Source: Flavobacteriaceae bacterium
GTDB taxonomy: Bacteria > Bacteroidota > Bacteroidia > Flavobacteriales > Flavobacteriaceae
Assembly (NCBI GenBank): GCA_030828025.1
Contig: JAURDG010000047.1
Coordinates: 1-8,702 of the forward strand
Direction of reading: 5' to 3'
DNA: 8,702 bases
In this document: in pieces, positions 1 to 8,012 of the stretch
How the letters are laid out: each line of letters begins with the position of its first letter
Position numbering within the stretch: position 1 is the stretch's first letter
Position numbers and translations under genes: made by a program
The notes under the pieces: model-generated
The model's input: only the letters and a program-made list of their open reading frames with translations
What the model was told of the DNA's origin: nothing
Databases searched by the model: none

Positions 1-1173
1 TCAGAGCGTGTGCAGCAAGAATTAGGCGAAGTGCTGTCTTTTGTTGAAGAGTCCCTTTCCGGAATTCCAATTATCCAAATTTTTACGGCCGAAACAGCCT
101 TTAAAAAGAAGTTTTTACACATCACAAAGCGTTTGTTTTCGTTTGCCAATAAACTGGCGCATCGTCAAAACTTAGCTAGCCCCATGAGTGAGTTTTTAGG
201 CATTGTTGTGATCGGAGTTATTTTATACATCGGAGGAAATTTAGTACTGGTAGAAAAATCATTAACTGGGGCTGCCTTTATTGCCTATATGGGCTTGGCA
301 TACGGCGTACTCACGCCCGCAAAGGGCATGAGTAAGGCGATGTATAGCGTTCGAAAAGGGAATGCTGCAGCGCAGCGTATTATGGAATATCTTTTTCATA
401 AGTCCGATATTCAATCGCCTAAAAAGCCGCAAAAACTTCCAGCATTTACCAAAGAGATTTCATTCAATAACATCGAATTTAGTTACGAAGAAGAAAAAGT
501 AATCCAAGGGCTTAGCCTCACGATACCAAAAGGAACTTCTGTGGCTTTGGTAGGTTCTTCTGGTAGCGGAAAAACAACGCTTGCCAATTTATTGGCACGT
601 TTTTATGACCCACAAAAAGGAAGTATCACCATTGACGGTGTAGCTGTAAACCAAGTGGACTTAGAACAACTGCGAACCATGTTTGGCTACGTAACACAAG
701 ATGCCATAATGTTTCACGATTCGGTTAAAAACAATTTACTAACAGCACGTCCAGAAGCTACCGAAGAAGATTTGGATGAAGCATTGCGAATTGCCAATGC
801 TGCCACCTTTGTTGCTGAACTACCGTTAGGAATAGATACTGTTATAGGCGATTCTGGAAACAAACTTTCTGGAGGACAAAAACAACGCCTTGCCATCGCA
901 AGAGCCGTTCTTAAAGATCCACCCGTTATGATTTTGGACGAAGCGACATCAGCACTCGATACCGAATCTGAAAAGCTAGTACAAGATGCGTTACAAAAAA
1001 TGATGCAAAACCGAACTTCGCTTATCATCGCCCATAGGCTATCCACCATAAAAAGTGTTGACGAAATTGTTGTACTCGAAAAAGGAAAAATTGTAGAGCG
1101 TGGTACACACGAATCCCTAATGGCTCAAAACGGGATGTACAAAAAATTAATTGAGCTTCAATCATTCAATTAG
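1..1173 (+). CDS. ABC exporter half-transporter, fused permease/ATPase (5' truncated)
   Basis: This is the C-terminal part of a type I (MsbA-like) ABC exporter subunit, which would dimerise in the inner membrane and use ATP to export a lipid, drug or peptide. The substrate cannot be read from sequence. The frame is open to the window edge, so the true start lies upstream; 390 residues are visible of a usual ~580-610. Visible residues 1-60 include the family-typical segment GIPIIQIFTAE, followed by two membrane helices (about 63-85 and 90-108), consistent with TM5 and TM6. The ATPase domain begins near 150 and looks complete: A-loop Tyr162, Walker A GSSGSGKTT from 185, Q-loop Gln233, signature LSGGQ from 289, Walker B VMILDE from 309, D-loop SALD, and H-loop His345. 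The methyltransferase gene follows after only 4 bases, so co-transcription is likely. Family assignment is secure; naming it msbA would be a guess. Confidence 0.95.
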   Translation, partial: SERVQQELGEVLSFVEESLSGIPIIQIFTAETAFKKKFLHITKRLFSFANKLAHRQNLASPMSEFLGIVVIGVILYIGGNLVLVEKSLTGAAFIAYMGLAYGVLTPAKGMSKAMYSVRKGNAAAQRIMEYLFHKSDIQSPKKPQKLPAFTKEISFNNIEFSYEEEKVIQGLSLTIPKGTSVALVGSSGSGKTTLANLLARFYDPQKGSITIDGVAVNQVDLEQLRTMFGYVTQDAIMFHDSVKNNLLTARPEATEEDLDEALRIANAATFVAELPLGIDTVIGDSGNKLSGGQKQRLAIARAVLKDPPVMILDEATSALDTESEKLVQDALQKMMQNRTSLIIAHRLSTIKSVDEIVVLEKGKIVERGTHESLMAQNGMYKKLIELQSFN

Positions 1174-1177
1174 CAGC

Positions 1178-2389
1178 ATGCGGTTACATAAAAACCTTGT
1201 ATTGGCGGTAATTAACGGCCTTAACCAAATTTTTAACGAAGAAAAATATGCGGATAAAGTTGTTGCGCAACTGCTTAAAATAGACAAGCGTTGGGGCAGC
1301 CGTGACAGAGGTTTTGTTGCCGAAACAACATACGATATAGTTCGTTGGAAACGCCTTTACGCTGCCATCGCCGAAGTGCAGGAGCCATTTAATCGTTCGG
1401 ATTTGTGGCGCATCATTGCTGTGTGGGCAACATTACGTGGATATCCACTTCCCGATTGGAATGCCTTTAAGGAAACACCCACAAGACGCATCAAAGGCAA
1501 ATTTGAAGCCCTTAGAAAAGAGCGGAAATATCGCGAGTCTGTACCCGATTGGATGGATGAGCTTGCAGCTGCAGCCTTGGGAGAAGAAAAATGGGAAAAA
1601 GAGCTAAAAGCCTTAAACACGCTTGCGCCTGTTGTTTTGCGTGCCAATGCACTTAAAACAGTACCCAAATTACTTCGAAATGCACTTCTCGAAGAAAAAA
1701 TAACCACGCAATACGCAACGAAATACCCTGACGCACTCGTGCTAAACGAGCGCAGCAATGTATTTGCCACCTCCGCTTTTGAAAAAGGACTTTTTGAAGT
1801 GCAAGACGCTGCTTCGCAATGTGTGGCACCATTTAGCCAAGCAACTCCAGGCATGCGAATCATTGACGCTTGTGCAGGAGCCGGCGGAAAGACCTTACAC
1901 CTAGCAGCCCTCATGCAAAACAAGGGGCAACTGATTGCTCTTGACATTCATCAATACAAACTAAACGAACTAAAACGAAGATCCAAAAGAGCTGGTGCAC
2001 ACAACATTGAAACACGTTTGATTGACAACAATAAAGTAATCAAAAAGCTAAAGGAATCTGCCGATCGTGTGTTGATTGATGCACCTTGTAGCGGATTGGG
2101 CGTATTGCGCAGAAATCCAGATGCTAAATGGAAACTAAATCCTGAATTTATTGTACGAATAACGAAGGAACAACAAGCCATACTCACGCAGTATGCAACC
2201 ATGGTCAAACCCACAGGAAAATTGATTTATGTAACCTGTTCTATCTTGCCGCAAGAAAACGAAGAGCAAGTCCAGCAATTTTTGCGTACCGAAATCGGGC
2301 AAGAATTTTCCCTTGAAGCACAACAGCATTTTTGGCCTTCAGAACAGGGTTTTGATGGCTTTTATATGGCGCGTTTGGCGCGCAATTAA
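1178..2389 (+). CDS. RsmB/NOP-family rRNA (cytosine-5-)-methyltransferase
   Basis: This 403-residue protein is a SAM-dependent RNA m5C methyltransferase of the NOL1/NOP2/Sun (RsmB) family. The closest characterised relative is RsmB, which methylates C967 of 16S rRNA in E. coli. The N-terminal ~130 residues, including RDRGFVAETTYDIVRW, resemble the NusB-like RNA-binding domain of RsmB. The Rossmann catalytic domain follows: SAM-binding motif ACAGAGGKT at 231-239, motif IV DAPCSG with Cys304, and motif VI VTCS with Cys354. Both family cysteines (catalytic nucleophile and product-release cysteine) are therefore present. The start is ATG 1178, four bases after the transporter stop. The same frame stays open further upstream through a TTG, but that would overlap the transporter gene and adds nothing recognisable. 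No Shine-Dalgarno sequence is visible, which is normal in Bacteroidota. The exact rRNA target is inferred. Confidence 0.93.
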   Translation: MRLHKNLVLAVINGLNQIFNEEKYADKVVAQLLKIDKRWGSRDRGFVAETTYDIVRWKRLYAAIAEVQEPFNRSDLWRIIAVWATLRGYPLPDWNAFKETPTRRIKGKFEALRKERKYRESVPDWMDELAAAALGEEKWEKELKALNTLAPVVLRANALKTVPKLLRNALLEEKITTQYATKYPDALVLNERSNVFATSAFEKGLFEVQDAASQCVAPFSQATPGMRIIDACAGAGGKTLHLAALMQNKGQLIALDIHQYKLNELKRRSKRAGAHNIETRLIDNNKVIKKLKESADRVLIDAPCSGLGVLRRNPDAKWKLNPEFIVRITKEQQAILTQYATMVKPTGKLIYVTCSILPQENEEQVQQFLRTEIGQEFSLEAQQHFWPSEQGFDGFYMARLARN

Positions 2390-2394
2390 TTTTT
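2369..2394 (+). terminator. Possible compact intrinsic terminator overlapping the methyltransferase stop codon
   Basis: A five-pair all-GC stem (GCGCG at 2369-2373, CGCGC at 2379-2383) with a five-base loop lies within the last codons of the methyltransferase gene. A short AATTAA spacer and five T residues at 2390-2394 follow. The stem is short and the T-tract is set back about six bases, so this would be a weak terminator. It could also be a chance product of Ala/Arg codons. Confidence 0.3.
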
Positions 2395-2447
2395 GTTGAT
2401 AAATAATTCGGTTTCGTTTACTTTTTACAGAGAAAAAATACACTTTT

Positions 2448-2455
2448 TACTTTTG
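2448..2455 (+). promoter_or_regulatory. Probable -7 promoter element for purL
   Basis: TACTTTTG matches the Bacteroidota sigma-ABfr -7 consensus TAnnTTTG exactly. It sits 33 bases upstream of the purL ATG, which predicts a short leader of roughly 25-30 bases. I see no clear TTG/TTTG -33 partner at the usual distance; the corresponding stretch is CTTTTTAC. The rest of the 99-base gap (2390-2488) is A/T-rich with no other gene. Confidence 0.5.
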
Positions 2456-2488
2456 GCTATGCTTATTTTTGTCTTTTAAGCTGGGCTT

Positions 2489-5400
2489 ATGATTTGTTTT
2501 TTTGGTGACCCAAGTCATCATTTGTATGTAGTACAGAAAGAGCTTCCGCTTTCTGAGGATGATCAGGCAAAACTTGAATGGCTCTTTGGCGATCATCCAT
2601 ACCTTCGAAAATCATTTGTAGAAGCCAGCCTTGTTGGGCCGCGTATTAGTATGATTACCCCTTGGAGTACCAATGCCGTGGAAATCTGCCACAACATGGG
2701 CATCCACGACATCAGGCGCATCGAGCAGTTTGTAGCTGCCGACAAAGCCACCGAGGTTGATGCTATGGTGCATCAACGTTTTAAAGAAATTGATCAGCAT
2801 ATATTCGACTCAAAGCGAGTGCCAGAACCCATCAAAGCCATTCATGACATTGCTGCATACAACGAGCAAGAAGGCTTGTCGCTAAACAAGGACGAAGTGC
2901 AGTATCTAGAAGAGTTATCCAAACGGCTTAAACGACCACTTACCGACTCCGAAGTCTTTGGGTTTTCTCAGGTAAATTCGGAGCATTGCAGGCATAAGAT
3001 TTTTAATGGGCAATTTGTTATTGACGGAAAAGAAAAGAAAAATTCGCTTTTTGAGCTCATAAAGAAAACATCCGAAAAAAACGGTGACAACCTAGTTTCG
3101 GCATATAAAGACAATGTAGCTTTTATCAAAGGACCAACATTGGTGCAATTTGCGCCACGCCGTGCTACACACGCAGATTTTTATACCAAAAATTCGTTTT
3201 TATCCGTCTTATCACTCAAAGCCGAAACGCACAACTTCCCCACAACGGTTGAACCTTTTAACGGAGCTGCAACGGGTTCTGGAGGAGAAATTCGCGATCG
3301 CTTGGCGGGTGGACAGGGTTCCATTCCATTGGCGGGTACGGCGGTCTATATGACGGCTTACCCAAGAACTGCTGTCGATCGTCCTTGGGAGCAACTTCCG
3401 GCACGCCCATGGCTGTATCAAAATCCAGAAGATATTCTTATAAAGGCTTCTAATGGAGCCTCCGACTTTGGAAATAAATTTGGACAGCCACTCATTGCGG
3501 GTTCATTGCTCACTTTTGAGCATCAGGAAAAGGAACAAACCATTGGCTATGACAAAGTAATCATGCTTGCAGGTGGTATCGGCTATGGAAAAGCCGACCA
3601 AAGCCTTAAGAAGACACCCAAAAAAGGCGATAAAATTGTCGTCATGGGTGGCGACAATTACCGCATTGGCATGGGTGGCGCTGCCGTATCTTCTGCAGAT
3701 ACTGGTGCTTTTGATTCTGGTATTGAATTAAATGCTGTACAACGCTCCAACCCAGAAATGCAAAAGCGGGTTGCCAACACCATTCGTGCCGCTGTTGAAG
3801 CAAAAAACAATCCAATCGTATCCATACACGATCACGGAGCAGGCGGGCACCTAAATTGCCTATCCGAACTTATCGAAGAGGTGGGCGGAACCATTGACCT
3901 TGATAAACTTCCTGTTGGTGACCAAACCTTATCTGCTAAAGAGATTATTGGAAATGAGTCTCAGGAGCGCATGGGGCTTATCACAGATGCCAAAGGGCTG
4001 GCGCAACTCAAGGAAATTGCTGCACGTGAGCGAGCACCCATATTTGAAGTTGGTGAAATAACCGAAAATCATCGATTTGAAATAACGGGAAAAAAAGAGG
4101 ATCAATCTCCGATTGATCTTGCCCTGTCTGACTTTTTTGGCAAAACACCCAAGACATTTATGCACGACAGTACCAAGCAAACAGCCTATGCACCGATTAA
4201 CAGCTCTGGGCTGTCGTTTGAAGAACGCGTGGCGTGGCTGTTGCAGCTGGAATCTGTAGCGAGTAAAGACTGGCTTACCAACAAAGTTGACCGCTGTGTT
4301 ACAGGTCGCGTGGCGCAACAACAATGTGTTGGCCCACATCAACTTCCGTTGGCCAATTGCGGTGTCATGGCATTGGATTTTGAAGGCATTCACGGCATGG
4401 CTACTTCGATTGGTCATGCGCCATTAGTAGGGCTGATTGATGCTGGACGAGGTAGTAGAAACGCCATTGCTAAAGCATTGACGAACATCGTTTGGGCACC
4501 ACTAAAAGACGGCTTGGCATCGGTTAGCCTTTCAGCAAATTGGATGTGGGCATGCAACAATCCCGGAGAAGATGCTCGTTTATACGAAGCTGTGGAAGCC
4601 TGCTCCTCTTTTGCTATTGAACTAGGCATCAATATCCCGACGGGTAAAGATTCGCTTTCAATGAAGCAGAAGTATCCGAATCAAGAAGTTATTGCGCCGG
4701 GAACAGTCATCATCTCTGCTGCAGCGCACTGCCATGATGTGCGTAAAATAGTAACGCCAGTACTTCAAAAGGACGGTGGCGATTTATACCTTATTGATTT
4801 ATCGGACGGAGCATGTGCGCTTGGTGGTGCTGCTTATGCGCAATTGAATCGAGCGATTGGTACCGAAGCACCTGATGTGGCAGTAGCAACATATTTTAAG
4901 CACGTCTTTGACAGCATTCAAAAGGAAATCACAAAAGGAACTATTGCTGCTGGGCACGATATTGGTGCAGGTGGGTTGATTACTTCGCTACTTGAATTGT
5001 GTTTTGCCGATGACCACATTGGACTTGATATCAACATCACAAACAAAAAGGTGGATGCAACTACATTTTTACTTTCCGAACAGGTCGGTTTGCTTATTCA
5101 AACAAAAGCCGATGTTGCCAAAAAATTAAAAGATAAAAGGATCAACATCCATAAATTAGGTACGATTGCCCAAACCTCATCACTAACCATAAACGCAGAA
5201 AACGAACAATATCAATTCGATATTCCCACCTATAGAAAACATTGGTTTAAAAGCGCATATCTGCTCGATAGAAAGCAAAGTGGCGAAGTAAAGGCAAAGG
5301 AACGTTTTGACAACTTTGATAAGACACCACTAAGCTATAAGTTTCCAGCCAACTTTGACGGTAAACTAAAAGCCATCCCTAACAAAAAAATCAAGGCTGC

Positions 5401-6133
5401 AGTGCTGCGTGAAAAAGGAAGTAATTCGGAGCGTGAGATGGCGTATATGATGCACTTGGCTGGATTTGAGGTTAAAGACATTCACATGACCGACCTTACT
5501 TCTGGACGAGAAGACCTCAGTGATATCCATCTTCTTGTGGCTGTTGGTGGATTTTCAAACTCCGATGTGTTGGGCTCTGCAAAAGGTTGGGCTGGTACGA
5601 TTAAATACAACGAAAAGGCACGACAAGCCATCGAAAAATTCTTTAAGCGACCCGATACACTTAGTTTAGGTGTGTGCAACGGTTGCCAGTTGTTTGTTGC
5701 GCTTGGATTGTTGTTACCCGATCACAAGGAGCAACCACGTATGGAGCACAACGACTCTGGAAAATTTGAGTGTGTCTTTACAGATGTGATCATCCAAGAC
5801 TCGCCAGCCATAATGTTGCAGCAACTTCAGGGTAGCAGGTTGGGTATCTGGGCAGCGCACGGCGAAGGAAAGTTTGTTTTCCCAAAAAGTGAAGAAAACT
5901 ATGCCATCGCCGCTAAATATGCGCATCATGCATATCCAGCAAACCCCAACGGTTCAGCCTTTGACACCGCCATGCTAAGCAGTAACGACGGAAGACATTT
6001 GGTTATGATGCCACACTTGGAGCGCGCTATTTTCCCTTGGAATTGGGGGCACTACCCCACCGATCGTACTGACGATGTTAGTCCTTGGATATTGGCCTTT
6101 GAGGATGCCTTTAATTGGATTTCGAGTAGGTAA
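2489..6133 (+). CDS. purL: Phosphoribosylformylglycinamidine synthase, large single-chain form
   Basis: This cytoplasmic enzyme carries out the fourth step of de novo purine synthesis: FGAR + glutamine + ATP to FGAM + glutamate + ADP. At 1214 residues it is the fused form (Salmonella/E. coli type, about 1295), in which PurS-like, synthetase and glutaminase domains share one chain, rather than the separate PurS/PurL/PurQ set. Visible landmarks in order: the N-terminal PurS-like region and linker; VNSEHCRH at 162-169; KAETHNFP at 244-251 followed by GGEIRD; a second synthetase half with TGKDSLSM at 718-725; and a glutamine amidotransferase domain from about 968 to the end. The amidotransferase has nucleophile Cys1063 in GVCNGCQ and triad partners His1176 and Glu1178 in MPHLE. 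AHGEG is at about 1123-1127. ATG 2489 starts the family-typical N-terminus directly. It lacks a Shine-Dalgarno sequence and follows the -7 element at 2448. All active-site motifs are intact. Confidence 0.98.
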   Translation: MICFFGDPSHHLYVVQKELPLSEDDQAKLEWLFGDHPYLRKSFVEASLVGPRISMITPWSTNAVEICHNMGIHDIRRIEQFVAADKATEVDAMVHQRFKEIDQHIFDSKRVPEPIKAIHDIAAYNEQEGLSLNKDEVQYLEELSKRLKRPLTDSEVFGFSQVNSEHCRHKIFNGQFVIDGKEKKNSLFELIKKTSEKNGDNLVSAYKDNVAFIKGPTLVQFAPRRATHADFYTKNSFLSVLSLKAETHNFPTTVEPFNGAATGSGGEIRDRLAGGQGSIPLAGTAVYMTAYPRTAVDRPWEQLPARPWLYQNPEDILIKASNGASDFGNKFGQPLIAGSLLTFEHQEKEQTIGYDKVIMLAGGIGYGKADQSLKKTPKKGDKIVVMGGDNYRIGMGGAAVSSADTGAFDSGIELNAVQRSNPEMQKRVANTIRAAVEAKNNPIVSIHDHGAGGHLNCLSELIEEVGGTIDLDKLPVGDQTLSAKEIIGNESQERMGLITDAKGLAQLKEIAARERAPIFEVGEITENHRFEITGKKEDQSPIDLALSDFFGKTPKTFMHDSTKQTAYAPINSSGLSFEERVAWLLQLESVASKDWLTNKVDRCVTGRVAQQQCVGPHQLPLANCGVMALDFEGIHGMATSIGHAPLVGLIDAGRGSRNAIAKALTNIVWAPLKDGLASVSLSANWMWACNNPGEDARLYEAVEACSSFAIELGINIPTGKDSLSMKQKYPNQEVIAPGTVIISAAAHCHDVRKIVTPVLQKDGGDLYLIDLSDGACALGGAAYAQLNRAIGTEAPDVAVATYFKHVFDSIQKEITKGTIAAGHDIGAGGLITSLLELCFADDHIGLDINITNKKVDATTFLLSEQVGLLIQTKADVAKKLKDKRINIHKLGTIAQTSSLTINAENEQYQFDIPTYRKHWFKSAYLLDRKQSGEVKAKERFDNFDKTPLSYKFPANFDGKLKAIPNKKIKAAVLREKGSNSEREMAYMMHLAGFEVKDIHMTDLTSGREDLSDIHLLVAVGGFSNSDVLGSAKGWAGTIKYNEKARQAIEKFFKRPDTLSLGVCNGCQLFVALGLLLPDHKEQPRMEHNDSGKFECVFTDVIIQDSPAIMLQQLQGSRLGIWAAHGEGKFVFPKSEENYAIAAKYAHHAYPANPNGSAFDTAMLSSNDGRHLVMMPHLERAIFPWNWGHYPTDRTDDVSPWILAFEDAFNWISSR

Positions 6134-6134
6134 A

Positions 6135-6184
6135 ATCAAAAAAAAGTCGTTTTTTTGATCAAGTGTCAACACACGATCAAAAAA
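6135..6184 (+). repeat. Three-arm inverted repeat (two mutually exclusive hairpins) before the acyl-CoA synthetase gene
   Basis: The 58-base gap after purL holds three related arms: A at 6135-6144 (ATC plus seven A), B at 6150-6160 (seven T plus GATC), and C at 6175-6184 (GATC plus six A). A and B can form a 10-pair stem with a five-base loop. B and C can instead form a 10-pair stem that is extended, after an AA bulge, by GTGT (6163-6166) pairing with ACAC (6171-6174) around a CAAC tetraloop. Because B is shared, the two structures exclude one another. The B-C hairpin ends seven bases before the ATG at 6192. I see no TAnnTTTG element in this gap, so expression may depend on read-through from purL or on an unrecognised promoter. 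The base complementarity is directly visible; a regulatory role is inference. Confidence 0.55.
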
Positions 6185-6191
6185 TATTAAG

Positions 6192-7967
6192 ATGACAACA
6201 CCCAAAAGACTTTTTGATTTTATTGATATCATGGCAAAGCACCGCTCGCTAGATAATGCGGTAAATGCTAAAGTTGGTGGGGCGTGGGTAGGATTATCCA
6301 CTAGAGAAGTTAAAGAACAAGGCGATAACTGTAGTGCGGGGCTGCTTGATTTGGGCGTTGCTGCAGGGGACAAAATCGCCATGATTTCCTCAACAAACCG
6401 CACCGAATGGGTGCTCGCCGATTTTGGTATGTCGCAACTTGGTGCCATCAATATTCCAATTTATCCGACCATTTCATCCGAAGATTATGCGTATATCTTA
6501 AACCATGCCGAAGCCAGCTATTGCTTTGTTTCAGATCAAGAGGTTTTAGCTAAAGTGCGTGCCATTGAAGCCCAATGCCCAAACCTAAAAGGGGTATATA
6601 GCTTTGATAATATTGAAGGTTGTAATCCATTTAATTCACTCCTTTTAAACAAACCAACAAAAGCACAAGACGAGGAAATCGAACGCCGTAAAGCCGCCAT
6701 AAACGCAGAAGATTTGGCAACCATCATTTACACTTCGGGCACTACAGGAAAACCCAAAGGTGTGATGCTCAGCCATAAGAATATTGTAAGTAATGTGATT
6801 GCCAGCCAAGAACGCCTCCCGTTGACTTACGGCGAAGCAAAATCCTTAAGTTTTTTACCGCTTTGCCACATTTATGAGCGCATGCTTCTGTACTTGTATG
6901 TCTATTCTGGAACACGGATTTATTTTGCTGAATCGCTCGAAACTATCGGAGATAACCTCAAAGAAGTTAAGCCGATTGTCATGACGGCAGTGCCTCGACT
7001 TTTGGAAAAATTATACGATAAAATCTATGCTAAAGGCGCCGAATTATCTGGCCTCAAACAAAAGCTGTTTTATTGGGCGGTAAACTTAGGGCTACGCTAC
7101 GAGCCGTACGGGCAAAACGGCTGGTGGTATGAGGTGCAACTCAAAGTGGCACGTAAACTTATTTTTAGCAAGTGGAAAGAAGCCTTGGGTGGAAACTTAG
7201 AACTTATCGCCTCGGGAAGTGCAGCTTTGCAACCCAGATTGGCTCGCGTTTTTACCGCCGCAGGTATGGTCGTTGCCGAAGGCTACGGACTGACCGAAAC
7301 CTCTCCTGTAATTTCTGTAAATGATTTACGCAAAGGTAAAATGCGCATTGGAACTGTGGGGCAAGTGATCAGCGGTGTGGAAGTCAAAATTGCCGAAGAC
7401 GGAGAGATTTTGTGCAAAGGGCCAAACGTGATGATGGGGTATTATAAAGATGAAGAAAAAACCAATGAAGTGCTTAAAAATGGGTATTTCCATACAGGAG
7501 ATATTGGGCATATTGACGACGATGGTTTTTTGAAAATTACCGACCGAAAAAAGGAAATGTTTAAAACTTCTGGAGGTAAATACATTGCGCCTCAAGTGAT
7601 TGAAAATGCCATGAAACAATCAATTTTTATCGATCAAATCATTGTTATTGGCGAAAACAAAAAATTCCCTGCTGCTTTGGTGCAACTCAATTACGATTCC
7701 GTAAAAGCTTGGGCAATGGCGCAAAAGCTAGCACTTCCCAAAGAACAGGCTTTATGGAGTGAGAATGATGAAGTCAACAAAAAAGTTTATGACGAAATAA
7801 CCCACATAAATGAACGCTTTGGTAAATGGGAAAAAATTAAAGAAATGCGCATCACTCCTGATGTATGGTCTGTTGAAGGTGGCGAACTTACACCTACCAT
7901 GAAATTAAAGCGAAAAGTACTGAAAGAAAAGTACAGCACGCTCATTGAATCTATATACGCCTCCTAA
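6192..7967 (+). CDS. Long-chain fatty acid--CoA ligase (AMP-forming)
   Basis: This 591-residue enzyme of the adenylate-forming superfamily activates fatty acids to acyl-CoA through an acyl-AMP intermediate, the entry step to beta-oxidation or lipid synthesis. The P-loop-like motif YTSGTTGKPKG is at 180-190 and the A5 motif GYGLTETSP at 364-372. The A7 motif TGD has the ribose-binding Asp437, followed by the hinge region DRKKE at 451-455. The C-terminal ELTPTMKLKRK at 565-575 is the form of the A10 region found in long-chain (ACSL/FadD15-like) synthetases. Length fits that subgroup (about 590-600). The start is the first in-frame ATG, preceded by an A/T-rich stretch with no Shine-Dalgarno sequence. 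The marR-fadN-like unit downstream supports a role in fatty-acid degradation. Exact chain-length preference cannot be read, so I give no gene symbol. Confidence 0.94.
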   Translation: MTTPKRLFDFIDIMAKHRSLDNAVNAKVGGAWVGLSTREVKEQGDNCSAGLLDLGVAAGDKIAMISSTNRTEWVLADFGMSQLGAINIPIYPTISSEDYAYILNHAEASYCFVSDQEVLAKVRAIEAQCPNLKGVYSFDNIEGCNPFNSLLLNKPTKAQDEEIERRKAAINAEDLATIIYTSGTTGKPKGVMLSHKNIVSNVIASQERLPLTYGEAKSLSFLPLCHIYERMLLYLYVYSGTRIYFAESLETIGDNLKEVKPIVMTAVPRLLEKLYDKIYAKGAELSGLKQKLFYWAVNLGLRYEPYGQNGWWYEVQLKVARKLIFSKWKEALGGNLELIASGSAALQPRLARVFTAAGMVVAEGYGLTETSPVISVNDLRKGKMRIGTVGQVISGVEVKIAEDGEILCKGPNVMMGYYKDEEKTNEVLKNGYFHTGDIGHIDDDGFLKITDRKKEMFKTSGGKYIAPQVIENAMKQSIFIDQIIVIGENKKFPAALVQLNYDSVKAWAMAQKLALPKEQALWSENDEVNKKVYDEITHINERFGKWEKIKEMRITPDVWSVEGGELTPTMKLKRKVLKEKYSTLIESIYAS

Positions 7968-7999
7968 AAAAAAATACTATGCGTGCATAGTATTTTTTT
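7968..7999 (+). terminator. Strong palindrome, likely bidirectional intrinsic terminator of the acyl-CoA ligase gene
   Basis: Two perfectly complementary 15-base arms (7968-7982 and 7985-7999) are separated only by GT. The inner arms are TACTATGC and GCATAGTA; the outer parts are seven A on the left and seven T on the right. On RNA this gives a hairpin preceded by an A-run and followed by a U-run, the layout of an intrinsic terminator readable in either direction. It begins immediately after the ligase stop codon (7965-7967). GC content of the stem is low, so termination efficiency is uncertain. Confidence 0.6.
7975..7992. promoter_or_regulatory. Candidate MarR operator
   Basis: The 18-base core TACTATGC-GT-GCATAGTA is a perfect dyad apart from its central two bases. 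That is the size and symmetry expected for a dimeric MarR-family winged-helix repressor. It ends eight bases before the -7 element of the marR promoter, so a bound protein would cover the -33 region and plausibly block transcription. Autoregulation through such a site is common in the MarR family. Here it is inferred from position and symmetry only, and the same bases also serve the terminator reading. Confidence 0.5.
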
Positions 8000-8000
8000 A

Positions 8001-8008
8001 TATATTTG
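8001..8008 (+). promoter_or_regulatory. Probable -7 promoter element of marR, implying a leaderless transcript
   Basis: TATATTTG matches the Bacteroidota TAnnTTTG consensus exactly and ends only four bases before the marR ATG at 8013. With the usual spacing to the start site, transcription would begin at or within a base or two of the A of the ATG, giving a leaderless or nearly leaderless mRNA. No good TTG -33 box is seen; that region is occupied by the palindrome. Confidence 0.55.
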
Positions 8009-8012
8009 AGGT

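Noticed and set aside
1151..1177. Upstream extension of the methyltransferase to TTG 1151
   Set aside because: The extension would overlap the end of the ABC transporter gene and adds only SFNHSISS-like residues with no family resemblance. ATG 1178, four bases after the transporter stop, is the more natural start.
1357..1947. A 196-codon open frame on the minus strand opposite the methyltransferase gene
   Set aside because: It lies entirely inside a well-supported gene, its translation is rich in Ser, Ala and Phe with no recognisable domain, and it reads as the complement of that gene's codon pattern.
3929..4417. A 162-codon minus-strand open frame opposite purL
   Set aside because: It has no domain or motif I recognise and sits wholly within purL, whose protein sequence is clearly constrained over this stretch; treated as a shadow frame.
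6008..6022. Leu in place of the Pro of the usual H-P-E amidotransferase triad segment in PurL (MPHLE)
   Set aside because: The catalytic His and Glu are both retained, and as I recall flavobacterial PurL proteins commonly have an aliphatic residue here. I treat it as lineage variation rather than a defect.
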